DNA of 64,000 bases from an uncultured Oscillospiraceae bacterium (lineage in GTDB: Bacteria; Bacillota; Clostridia; Oscillospirales; Acutalibacteraceae), in NCBI GenBank assembly GCA_900541975.1, contig UQLR01000013.1, positions 9,786 through 73,785 on the forward strand, in the 5' to 3' direction. This document shows, in pieces, positions 24,637 to 33,463 of the stretch (positions within the stretch are counted from its first letter, which is position 1; every line of letters starts with the position of its first letter). A program made the position numbers and the translations under genes. The notes under the pieces were generated by a model. That model ran no database searches, had not been told where the DNA came from, and saw nothing but the letters and a program-made list of their open reading frames with translations.

Positions 24637-26535
24637 ATGATGAATACAGTTGTGGTTTTAGAGGCTGGAATTGGTGCTATATCTTTAGGATTTGCAGCAG
24701 CTGGTTTTCAAATAGTAGCTGCATTTGAAAAAGATAAGAAAGCGGTTGATCTCTATAAGCGCAATATCAATGATGAAATATATGAATACGGTTTGATGGA
24801 CCTGTCACCCAAAGAAATTCCAGATGCTGATGTGATCGCTGTAGATCTGATGGGGATGCCTTCTTTTAAAGGTAAAGAACGAAATCGGTCAAAAGAATCC
24901 TGGGTCGGTGATGTGTACTTAAATAAAGCCTGCGAGATCATAAAAGGAAAAAATCCGTTGGCATTTTGTTTTGTGATGGGAAGGACAGTATATAAGAATC
25001 CTGTTTGGACAAAATTTTTGAAAGAGTTATCAGATCTCAACTATAATTTTGTGTGGAAAGTGATAAATACCAGAGAAGCAACTGGTTTTCCAGTAACGGA
25101 AGAACGAGTTTATGTAATTGGAAGCCGAGTAGCAGAATATAGAATTCAAATTCCAGAGACTGAGTTTACAGATCACACATTTTCATTTAAGGATTTTGTA
25201 TCCTGCGCAGTGGAAGACGACTGGTATTATAGGGTTGATAAAGAAAAGATTCAAGAGAGTGCTAAAGACAACTGTTTTCTCTGTTGGAGAAGAGAAAAAT
25301 ATGTTGAACGTCCTTATGTGGACTGGAATTTGATGAAACCACCTTTGGTAAAAGTTGATGGGAAACCTCGTAAATTAACACACCGTGAAATGGCGAGACT
25401 AAAAGGATTTCCGGAAAATTTTGATTTTGATGTGTCAAATAAGGCTTGGCTTTATAGAATGTTAGTATATGCGCCTAATGTACAGGTGGTTAAACGCGTG
25501 GCGGCAGGTAGCTTGATTCAGCCCCAAACCCCTCTGCGAAAAATGCAGATGGTAAACAGTCAGAAATTTGAAGAATTGTTTCGTCAATATTTGAAACAGC
25601 AGGGCGGTGAAATACAGGAATCTTCTGATGGTACTGATATAGATTTCACTTATACATATGAAGGCTCGAGGGTGTACTTTAACCTGAAGTTTTATAACAG
25701 TGATTTTTTGATGAAACAGAATTTGCAAAAATTGTGTAGTCGCCTGTCGAAAAAAGAAAGACCCGATGGCGGCAGCCTGATTCTTGTAGTGGCCAATATA
25801 GTTTCTGATGAAATAAAGAAATCATGTAAAGCGGAATTTGGGATCTTTATATGGGATATAAGAAATCTTCTTTGGCTTTTTGAAGAAATTTCGGTAATTA
25901 AAAATGAGCTCATTGCTCTGTTAAATTACAGTGTAGAATCAATTGATCTGGAGAGACCTGTACCGCCTGTTTTTGATAATAGTGAAGAAAAAACGGTGAA
26001 CTGTAGCCTGAAGGAAAAGCTGCAGAGGATCAAACCCGGGCTGGAGCAGTACCAGCAATATGAGGATGTTTGCGTAGAAATTTTGAAATATGTTTTGGGT
26101 GATTACCTGACATTATGGGATGTCCAAGAAAAAACAAATAATGGTATGTATCGATTTGATCTGTGCTGTAAAATCAAGAGTGGAACAAACCAGGACTTTT
26201 TTAATATGGTTCAGCAGTATTTCAATACCAAATATATCGTATTTGAATTTAAGAACTATAATGAACAAATTACGCAGAAAGAGATATATACCACAGAAAA
26301 ATATTTGTATGAAAAGGCCTTGCGTAGAGTTGCGGTGATCATCTCAAGGAAAGGAGCGGACGAAAATGCTCTTGCCGCGGCAAGAGGCAGTCTCCGAGAA
26401 ACTGGGAAACTGATTCTTTGCCTGTCTGACAAGGATATTATGGATTTGATTGATATCAAAGATAAAAATGAGCAATCCACTGGAAACTTTTTGGAAGCAA
26501 TGCTGGATGATCTTCTCATTCATTTGGAAAAATAA
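24637..26535 (+). CDS. C5-methyltransferase-like protein without catalytic residues, fused to two nuclease-like domains
   Basis: The product has 632 residues; the ATG at 24637 follows GGAGGGG by 5 bases. Residues 1-292 have the layout of a cytosine-C5 DNA methyltransferase: SAM motif LEAGIGAISLGF, EERVYVIGSR (motif VIII region) and LTHREMARLKGFPENFDF (motif IX). The PCQ loop is replaced by LMGMPSFKG, and the ENV motif by FVMGR, so the catalytic Cys and Glu are missing. Residues about 305-425 look like a degenerate nuclease fold (DIDFTYTYEGSRVYFNLK). Residues about 470-632 form a PD-(D/E)XK domain (Asp508 in YRFDLC, then FEFK at 537-539 and a following QxxxxxxY helix). I infer a DNA-sensing nuclease, perhaps defensive, that uses the dead methyltransferase as a reader. 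A terminator follows. Confidence 0.75.
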   Translation: MMNTVVVLEAGIGAISLGFAAAGFQIVAAFEKDKKAVDLYKRNINDEIYEYGLMDLSPKEIPDADVIAVDLMGMPSFKGKERNRSKESWVGDVYLNKACEIIKGKNPLAFCFVMGRTVYKNPVWTKFLKELSDLNYNFVWKVINTREATGFPVTEERVYVIGSRVAEYRIQIPETEFTDHTFSFKDFVSCAVEDDWYYRVDKEKIQESAKDNCFLCWRREKYVERPYVDWNLMKPPLVKVDGKPRKLTHREMARLKGFPENFDFDVSNKAWLYRMLVYAPNVQVVKRVAAGSLIQPQTPLRKMQMVNSQKFEELFRQYLKQQGGEIQESSDGTDIDFTYTYEGSRVYFNLKFYNSDFLMKQNLQKLCSRLSKKERPDGGSLILVVANIVSDEIKKSCKAEFGIFIWDIRNLLWLFEEISVIKNELIALLNYSVESIDLERPVPPVFDNSEEKTVNCSLKEKLQRIKPGLEQYQQYEDVCVEILKYVLGDYLTLWDVQEKTNNGMYRFDLCCKIKSGTNQDFFNMVQQYFNTKYIVFEFKNYNEQITQKEIYTTEKYLYEKALRRVAVIISRKGADENALAAARGSLRETGKLILCLSDKDIMDLIDIKDKNEQSTGNFLEAMLDDLLIHLEK

Positions 26536-26567
26536 ATAAGTTTACAAAAAACAGGAGAAATGACGTG

Positions 26568-26600
26568 GCCGGATTTTCAAAAAATCCGGCTTCTTTTTTG
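26568..26600 (+). terminator. Terminator after the methyltransferase-like gene
   Basis: GCCGGATTTT pairs with AAAATCCGGC, followed by TTCTTTTTT. Confidence 0.8.
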
Positions 26601-26663
26601 CTTGTTTTACGGAATGTCTTTCATATTTAAAATGAACTCTTAATGAAGAAAGGAGAGGATATC

Positions 26664-27787
26664 ATGGCTAAAAAGCCGACTATATTTTATAACGGGAAAA
26701 CATGGAGCTACCGCTATAAAATCTTAGATGAGAATTTAATAACAAGATATCGCGTGAAAGGAGGATATCAAACAGAAAAAGAAGCGGAAGAGGCCTACTA
26801 TGTGCATCAGCAAAAAATAAAGTCTGAAGAAAGTCATCTTGTACCGAACAACGAAAATACAGAATCCTTTGCAAAATACTTTGAGGATTGGTTTCTCCAT
26901 AAAGAGTCTCTGCAGGGAACAACTAGACTTGTATATACCTATGTAATGGATCTTATTTTGCCGGAATTACAAAACGTAAGATTAGGTGCGATAAATTCTG
27001 AATATTTAAAGGCGAAGATTTCCTGGATTACAAAACGAGCCCCTTCCTATGGGGAAAAATTATATGAATTGTTTTCTATGACATTTAAAGATGCGTACTA
27101 TGCAGGGAAAATAGTCTATAATCCATTAAAAAATGTACGAAAGCCAGTTCGAAAGAAATCCACTTTAAAAATATTGACTGACGAAGAAAGAAGAAGCCTG
27201 TTTCAGGCAATATTCATAGTAATTGGTGCCTTGAGCTATTGCTTGCCTTACTCTGCGGATTGAGAAAAGGAGAAATTATCGGACTGAAATTTTCAGATTT
27301 TAATTTTGAAGAGAAAAAAGTTTACATTCAAAGACAAGTCATACAAGAAATCTCAGGAGAAAATAGAAACATGGCAATCGTAAAACCATTAAATACGTCT
27401 GGTGGAAAAAGAGTGATATCTGTACCATCGATTGTTTTAGATGAAGTAAAACGGAGAAAGGCAAAAGTAGAATATGAAAAAAGGATTTGCAAAAGCGGAT
27501 ATGAAGATCAAGGGTATCTCTGCTGTCAAAAAAACGGACGTTGTAGAAGCAGGTCTTCATTGAATACAGAATTAGATAAATTATGTGACAGAAATGGGTT
27601 GCCACACCTTTCCGTGGATAATCTGCGGGATATTTATGCAGCAATGATGCTGCAAACCCAAAATGTATCCTTTGTAACCCTAAAAGGGCTCATGGGCTAT
27701 TCTTCTATTGAGGAGGTATATGAGAGATATTGTGGCCTGGCGGAACTAAATACGGATGTTGCAGATATGATTGACAAGGTTTTTTAA
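26664..27787 (+). pseudogene. Tyrosine recombinase 1, frameshifted
   Basis: Two frames together make one tyrosine recombinase of about 375 residues. The first (26664 to about 27215) has the N-terminal arm-type domain (IFYNGKTWSYRYKI) and SAM-like core-binding domain. The second, from about 27213, has LLALLCGLRKGEIIGLKFSD with the first catalytic Arg. The shift lies after LFQAI, where one base appears lost. The box II region reads SVDNLRDIYAAM instead of HxLRH, and LMGYSSIEEVYERY replaces LGHSS..Y, so several catalytic residues are unusual even without the frameshift. It may be an inactive partner of the intact recombinase that follows. The ATG follows GGAGAGG. Confidence 0.7.
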
Positions 27788-27815
27788 AGATTATTTTACA
27801 AGGCGGATGTAGGAC

Positions 27816-29051
27816 ATGAGAGAAAATTTGCTTGGCTGGAAGATAGGGAATGTAATGCCTATTGGAGCGAGTTATGGCTTTCGAATTAAACTGATATTTG
27901 AATGGGGCGAAAAAATCCACCAAAAAAGCGGATTTTTAAGAAAGGAAGATGCAGAAAGGATACGAGATCTAACGGTTGTAGAATTCTATAATAATTGTTA
28001 TGTGTTGGATAGAAGCATAAGTACAGAATCGTTTTATGTTGACTGGTTGGAACAGGTAAAACGGCCGTTATTGACAAACGATTCTTATCAGACATATAAA
28101 AACTGTGTTTATAACTATATCATTCCGTTCATGGGGCATGTTCGAATGGCAGAAATTAAAAGAATCCATGTGGAAGCTCTTTATCAAAAAGCAGTTGAGC
28201 GTTCTTTTTCGGTAGCGAAAATCTTGAAGACTGTAGTAACATCTTCTATGAAATACGCTGTAGAACAACATTATATATCATACAACCCTTCAGAGGACGT
28301 CAAATTACCGCAGGTAAAAAGGGATAACAGTTACAGGAAAAAGAAAACCACGGCAATTCTAAATAAGGTACAATTAAGACATTTGTTATCCGTAAGTCGA
28401 GGTACTTCTATGTATCTTCCTATTTTGTTTGCCTCTTTAATGGGACTGCGCCGTGGAGAAATCATAGGCCTAAAATATAGCGATGTTGACTTTCAGAGAA
28501 AGACAATTCATATTCAACGCCAATTAGGGAAGGACCCTGCAATATCTAGTGATGAATTGGATCCTAAAACAATAACCAAACAGGAGATCGCCTTAAAAAC
28601 ACCGAACAGCAACCGTATTTTGAAATTACCAGATCTGGTGTTTCAAGCAATTATGGAAGAACGGGCGTTGTATGAACAGCGGAAAAGACGAAGAAAAAAA
28701 GAATTTCTGGACCTAAATTTTATTTGTTGTTCAAGTTATGGCCGACCCAGAAGCCGGTCATATTTCTGGGCTCCCTTTAAGAAAATACTACAGAAAAATA
28801 ACCTGTCTGATATTCCTTGGCATGGGCTAAGGCATACCTACACAACCATTTTGCTGAGAGAAAGGTGCAGTTTGATTGCAGTATCTCGTTCTCTGGGACA
28901 TAGCAAAGCAACATTTACTGCCAATTTTTATGTGAATGAGTCGGAAATGATCGATGGAATATGTCTGGACGTGGAACGTCAGCAGGAAGAGAATGAAAAT
29001 AATTTTTCTGATACCGTTTTGTCAGATGTATTTATTGATTCCTTGAGATAA
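27816..29051 (+). CDS. int: Tyrosine recombinase 2 (integrase)
   Basis: This 411-residue integrase has the complete catalytic set: Arg in MGLRRGEIIGLKYSD, HGLRHTY (His and second Arg), LGHSKATFT (His) and Tyr in NFYVNESEM. The N-terminus includes a beta-sheet arm-binding part and a SAM-like domain (about 60-170). It starts 28 bases after recombinase 1. I infer that it catalyses integration into uvrB at the AVEYFVS codons. Confidence 0.85.
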   Translation: MRENLLGWKIGNVMPIGASYGFRIKLIFEWGEKIHQKSGFLRKEDAERIRDLTVVEFYNNCYVLDRSISTESFYVDWLEQVKRPLLTNDSYQTYKNCVYNYIIPFMGHVRMAEIKRIHVEALYQKAVERSFSVAKILKTVVTSSMKYAVEQHYISYNPSEDVKLPQVKRDNSYRKKKTTAILNKVQLRHLLSVSRGTSMYLPILFASLMGLRRGEIIGLKYSDVDFQRKTIHIQRQLGKDPAISSDELDPKTITKQEIALKTPNSNRILKLPDLVFQAIMEERALYEQRKRRRKKEFLDLNFICCSSYGRPRSRSYFWAPFKKILQKNNLSDIPWHGLRHTYTTILLRERCSLIAVSRSLGHSKATFTANFYVNESEMIDGICLDVERQQEENENNFSDTVLSDVFIDSLR

Positions 29052-29148
29052 AAGAATAAATCATAGCAAGCTTTATTTTGTTCCGAATGATGTTGATTTT
29101 ATTCTGGAAATAGCCTATAATATACTTAAAAGGATTGGAGGTGCTAGA

Positions 29149-31014
29149 ATGGGCGATACCATGACCGTAAAGGAAGCGGCAATACTGTGGGGGATCACAG
29201 AACGCCGGGTAACTGTCCTATGCAAAGAGGGACGGATAAAAGGAGCATATAAGAGAGGCCGCAGGTGGGTAATTCCTGCGAATACCGAAAGACCTGCGGA
29301 CAACCGGATCAAAACCGGTGCATACAGAAAAACAAAAAAATCGTCGGACTTACCGCTGCCGGTTGGAATTTCAGACTACCGCTTAGCTTCATCCCAGTAT
29401 TATTATGTGGATAAGACCATGATGATTAAAGAATTTTTGGATGAGCGTCCAATGGTATCGTTGTTTACCCGTCCGCGCCGTTTTGGAAAAACTCTGAATA
29501 TGGATATGATCCGCACCTTTTTTGAAAAGACAGACGAAGATACTTCCATTTATTTCAGAGATAAAAAGATTTGGGCCTGCGGCAAAAAGTATCGGGACTA
29601 TCAGGGCAAATACCCGGTGATTTTTATCACCTTTAAGGATGTAAAGAGGGATACCTGGGAAGAAACTTATGATCAGATATCAAAAATTCTGAGGCAGGAA
29701 TTTGAACGCCATAGTGAGCTTTTGGAAAGCAATCGGTGCAGTCAATATGAAAAATCATACTTTAAAGCTGTTTTGGAAGAGACAGCGGACAGTACTGACA
29801 TCATGATGTCTCTGCAAAGGCTTTCCCAAATGTTGGACGAACATTATGGCATAGCGCCAATTATTATTATCGATGAGTATGATACGCCGATTCAACAGGG
29901 ACATATGAGAGGCTTCTACGATGAAGTAATACTTTTCATGCGCAACCTGTTTTCGGGCGGTTTGAAGGATAACCGTCATCTGTCCTATGGCTTTTTAACT
30001 GGGATTCTTCGTGTTGCAAAAGAGAGCATTTTTAGTGGTCTGAATAATCTTGCAGTCAATTCCATTTTAGATAATCGATACAGCGAGTATTTTGGTTTTA
30101 CACCGGAAGAGGTAAAAGAGATTGCCCGCTATTACCAAGCGGAAGAAAGATACGGGGAAATTTGCACATGGTATGATGGGTACCGTTTTGGCGATTCGGA
30201 AATATTCAACCCGTGGTCCGTTATTAATTATTTTAGAAATCAATGTCAGCCCAAAGCTTTTTGGCAGTCAACTGGTAGCAATGAGATTATTGGTGAGGTT
30301 CTGACGAATGCAGATAATGACATCTATGAACGCCTCAATGCTTTATTGCAGGGGAAATCTTTCCTGACGTATATTGATACCGGGGTCATTTATCCCCAAA
30401 TTCGAAATAATCCTTCTTCTGTGTACAGTTTTCTCCTCGTTGCTGGCTATCTGAAAGTCGTAAAGGAAGAGCCTACTTTCAGCGGTGATTATATGTGTGA
30501 AGTGGCGCTGCCTAACCAGGAGATCGCGTTTGTCTATAACAAAGAAATTCTGCAAAAATTAACAGATATCATTCCTCAGGCTACCGCGATTTCGATTCAG
30601 GAAGCATTGTATTCTAATGATGCGCAGAAACTGCAAAAAGAGATGCATAAGCTTCTTCTCCAATCGGTAAGCTGTTTTGATACCGTAGGAGAAAACTTTT
30701 ATCATGGTTTTGTTTTAGGGCTTTGTGCGATGATGGATAACCGTTACTATATCAGTTCGAACGGCGAATCAGGCGAGGGACGATATGATATCCAATTGAT
30801 GCCTAAATTAGAGAATATGCCGGGTATTTTGATTGAACTGAAGGCGACAAAGAGCTTTTCGGAAGAGAAATTGAAACGGCTTTCAGAGATGGCTTTGGCG
30901 CAGATTGAGGATCGTAAGTACGATACTGATATGCGCGCTAAGGGTGTTAAAACGATCTTCAAGTATGGAGTTGCCTTCAGCGGGAAACAGGTTGAGATTA
31001 CTGCATCTTTATGA
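29149..31014 (+). CDS. HTH - AAA-ATPase-like - PD-(D/E)XK protein
   Basis: The product has 621 residues and the ATG follows GGAGG. Residues 5-50 form an excisionase/MerR-like helix-turn-helix (MTVKEAAILWGITERRVTVL). Residues about 65-350 match the AAA-ATPase-like family: SLFTRPRRFGKTLNMDM as P-loop (105-120) and APIIIIDEYDTPI as Walker B. The end matches the PD-(D/E)XK family that accompanies it: GRYDIQL and ILIELKA (about 555-580). Such proteins are abundant in gut Clostridia and Bacteroidetes and their role is unsettled. The added HTH is unusual and may make it a repressor or excisionase-like factor of the element. Confidence 0.78.
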   Translation: MGDTMTVKEAAILWGITERRVTVLCKEGRIKGAYKRGRRWVIPANTERPADNRIKTGAYRKTKKSSDLPLPVGISDYRLASSQYYYVDKTMMIKEFLDERPMVSLFTRPRRFGKTLNMDMIRTFFEKTDEDTSIYFRDKKIWACGKKYRDYQGKYPVIFITFKDVKRDTWEETYDQISKILRQEFERHSELLESNRCSQYEKSYFKAVLEETADSTDIMMSLQRLSQMLDEHYGIAPIIIIDEYDTPIQQGHMRGFYDEVILFMRNLFSGGLKDNRHLSYGFLTGILRVAKESIFSGLNNLAVNSILDNRYSEYFGFTPEEVKEIARYYQAEERYGEICTWYDGYRFGDSEIFNPWSVINYFRNQCQPKAFWQSTGSNEIIGEVLTNADNDIYERLNALLQGKSFLTYIDTGVIYPQIRNNPSSVYSFLLVAGYLKVVKEEPTFSGDYMCEVALPNQEIAFVYNKEILQKLTDIIPQATAISIQEALYSNDAQKLQKEMHKLLLQSVSCFDTVGENFYHGFVLGLCAMMDNRYYISSNGESGEGRYDIQLMPKLENMPGILIELKATKSFSEEKLKRLSEMALAQIEDRKYDTDMRAKGVKTIFKYGVAFSGKQVEITASL

Positions 31015-31447
31015 GTATCATTATGTTGAAAAATGAACACTGATATAGATGTAAATAGTGAGAAGGAATAAGTGAAGGGAAACGGGAAAAGTTCTATACT
31101 CTTTATGAAAAATTTTTAGATAAGCTACGGAAAATAGAACCTGTTACAACTGATTACGTGGTTTTATATTGAGCATGTTTTAAAAACAACTTCAATATCT
31201 TGCATATTAAAATTGAGGTCGAAAATAGTGGATCGGTTGACTTATTAGATGTATATTGAAGAATTGAAAAATATGAGGTTTTGTGGTATACTGAAATATT
31301 AGCATAAGTCTTGTGGAATTAGTTTTTATGGAATCGCGAATTTTTGGTGAGCAAATTCGCGATTGGCTGAAATTACTGAGAAAACAGGCCGTTGAAAAAA
31401 TCCATATTTGGGCCAATGGTAGCTATAATCAATAGAGGAAATCGTGT
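31015..31447 (+). promoter_or_regulatory. Right end of the element: leader and promoter for restored uvrB
   Basis: No gene. TTGAAA (31264-31269), 17 bases, TATACT (31287-31292) gives a strong promoter pointing to uvrB. AATCGCGAATT pairs with AATTCGCGATT (about 31331-31363) as a stem in the leader. A second TATAAT lies near 31425 without a good -35. No LexA-type box was seen. Confidence 0.6.
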
Positions 31448-33427
31448 ATGAGCAGTCAAAACAATAAAGAATTATTCAAATTAGTTTCCCCCTACAAACC
31501 TACGGGAGACCAGCCGGAGGCGATCGCCAAGCTGGTGGAGGGAATCAAAAGAGGGGATAAGGAACAGACTTTGCTGGGGGTAACGGGCTCCGGCAAGACA
31601 TTCACCATGGCGAATATTATCTCGCAGGTGCAAAAGCCGACGCTGGTTTTAGCACACAATAAGACCCTTGCGGCGCAGCTCTGCAGTGAATTTCGCGAAT
31701 TCTTTCCAACATCCGCAGTCGAATATTTTGTCTCCTATTATGACTATTACCAGCCGGAAGCGTATATTCCGCACACAGACACATATATAGAAAAAGACAG
31801 CGCAATCAACGACGAAATTGATAAATTGCGCCATAGCGCGACGCTTGCGCTTTCCGAACGCAGAGATGTAATTATTGTTTCTTCTGTTTCCTGTATTTAC
31901 AGCCTGGGGAATCCAATTGATTATCGCACCATGGTCATTTCACTGCGCCCCGGTATGCAGAAAAAACGTGATGACCTTTTAAAAAAACTTGTGGAACTGC
32001 AATATGAAAGAAACGACGTCAATATGGTCAGAAATAAATTTCGGGTCAGGGGCGACGTCGTCGAGGTGGTTCCCGCTTCTTCCGGCGGGAATATTATACG
32101 GGTGGAATTTTTGGGGGATGAAATCGACCGGATTTCGGAAATTAACCCTGTTACCGGCGAGCTGATCGCGCATTTGCGCCATGTAGCAATTTATCCCGCT
32201 TCGCACTATATTGTCCCGCAGGACAAAATGAAAGCGGCGATTGTGCAGCTTGAAAAAGAGTTGGAGGAGCGGCTTGCTTATTTTCGGCAGCAGGGAAAGC
32301 TGCTGGAGGCCCAGCGTATAGAGCAGCGGACACGCTACGACATAGAAATGCTACAGGAAATTGGTTTTTGTACCGGTATTGAAAACTATTCCAGGGTACT
32401 TGCGGGCCGGGCGCCGGGTAGCGCGCCCTATACGCTTTTAGATTATTTTCCAAAGGATTTTCTGCTATTTGTGGACGAGTCGCATGTTACGCTGCCGCAA
32501 GTGCGCGGCATGTATGCAGGCGACCGGGCACGCAAGGAAAGCCTGGTCGAATACGGCTTTCGTCTTCCGTCTGCCTTTGACAACCGGCCGCTGAATTTTG
32601 ATGAATTCTATTCCCGCATCAACCAGGTTGTTTTTGTAAGCGCCACACCGGGTGAGCTTGAAAAAGAGAAAAGCATGCAGATTGTCCAGCAGGTCATACG
32701 ACCTACAGGGCTGCTTGATCCAAACGTTTCCGTACGCCCAACACACGGGCAGATGGACGACCTGATTTCTGAAATCAATCTGCGTACAGCACGAAATGAA
32801 AGAGTGTTGGTGACAACGCTCACCAAAAAAATGGCGGAAGACCTGACTGCTTATCTCGAAACGATGGGGATTCGTGTTCGCTATATGCATCACGATATTG
32901 ATACGGTCGAACGTATGGAGATTATCCGCGACCTGCGCTTGGGATCATTTGACGTTTTGGTCGGAATCAATCTTCTGCGGGAGGGGCTTGATATCCCGGA
33001 GGTTTCGCTCGTTGCCATTCTGGACGCCGACAAGGAAGGCTTTTTAAGAAGTGAGCGTTCGCTGATCCAAACGATAGGCCGGGCAGCCCGAAACGCCCGG
33101 GGGGAAGTTATCATGTATGCAGACAGCGTGACGCCCTCCATGGAAAATGCAATTTGTGAAACGCTGCGCCGCCGGACAATACAGGAAGCGTATAACCAAA
33201 GCCACGGCATTGTACCAACCACCATTGTAAAAAAAGTGTCGGAAATTCTTGAAATCTCCACGCATGTGGACGACGGCAAAAAAACGAAAAAACGCTTGAC
33301 AAAAGCAGAAAAACAGCAGATGATAGAAGCGTTGACCAAAGAAATGAAAGCGGCTGCGAAGCTTTTGGAATTTGAACACGCGGCCTATCTGCGCGACAAA
33401 ATTAAAAAACTCCAGGGCGAAAAATAA
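31448..33427 (+). CDS. uvrB: Excinuclease ABC subunit B
   Basis: This 659-residue DNA helicase-like subunit of nucleotide excision repair is full length. It has Walker [14 protein letters not shown] (about 45), the [12 protein letters not shown] beta-hairpin region (about 97), DESHVTLPQ (helicase motif II), [15 protein letters not shown] (motif VI) and a C-terminal UVR motif ([15 protein letters not shown]). UvrB is delivered to damage by UvrA and recruits UvrC. The first 96 codons probably came with the inserted element, with the rest being the host gene, so this is a hybrid. It is followed closely by the topoisomerase pair. Confidence 0.95.
   Translation: MSSQNNKELFKLVSPYKPTGDQPEAIAKLVEGIKRGDKEQTLLGVTGSGKTFTMANIISQVQKPTLVLAHNKTLAAQLCSEFREFFPTSAVEYFVSYYDYYQPEAYIPHTDTYIEKDSAINDEIDKLRHSATLALSERRDVIIVSSVSCIYSLGNPIDYRTMVISLRPGMQKKRDDLLKKLVELQYERNDVNMVRNKFRVRGDVVEVVPASSGGNIIRVEFLGDEIDRISEINPVTGELIAHLRHVAIYPASHYIVPQDKMKAAIVQLEKELEERLAYFRQQGKLLEAQRIEQRTRYDIEMLQEIGFCTGIENYSRVLAGRAPGSAPYTLLDYFPKDFLLFVDESHVTLPQVRGMYAGDRARKESLVEYGFRLPSAFDNRPLNFDEFYSRINQVVFVSATPGELEKEKSMQIVQQVIRPTGLLDPNVSVRPTHGQMDDLISEINLRTARNERVLVTTLTKKMAEDLTAYLETMGIRVRYMHHDIDTVERMEIIRDLRLGSFDVLVGINLLREGLDIPEVSLVAILDADKEGFLRSERSLIQTIGRAARNARGEVIMYADSVTPSMENAICETLRRRTIQEAYNQSHGIVPTTIVKKVSEILEISTHVDDGKKTKKRLTKAEKQQMIEALTKEMKAAAKLLEFEHAAYLRDKIKKLQGEK
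31715..31737. repeat. Right junction core (attR candidate)
   Basis: Copy of the 23-base core at 24329-24351 with one mismatch, in frame inside the complete uvrB. Confidence 0.6.
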
Positions 33428-33463
33428 TTGCCTGTTTTTCAAAGCAGAGAAAGGAATCTACAG

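Larger units (their letters stand above)
24346..31731 (+). mobile_element. Integrative element in uvrB (about 7.4 kb)
   Basis: The element lies between two copies of a 23-base core within uvrB. It carries a methyltransferase-like/nuclease fusion, two tyrosine recombinases, an HTH-AAA-nuclease protein, and at its right end a promoter plus a replacement first part of uvrB. After insertion the right junction gives a complete uvrB while the old 5' end is stranded at the left. This recalls SXT-type elements that enter the 5' end of prfC and supply a new start. Exact borders depend on where crossover occurs in the core. Confidence 0.7.

Noticed and set aside
27205..27240. Programmed frameshift in recombinase 1
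   Set aside because: No slippery heptamer or stimulatory stem is visible; the catalytic boxes are also degenerate, so decay is simpler.
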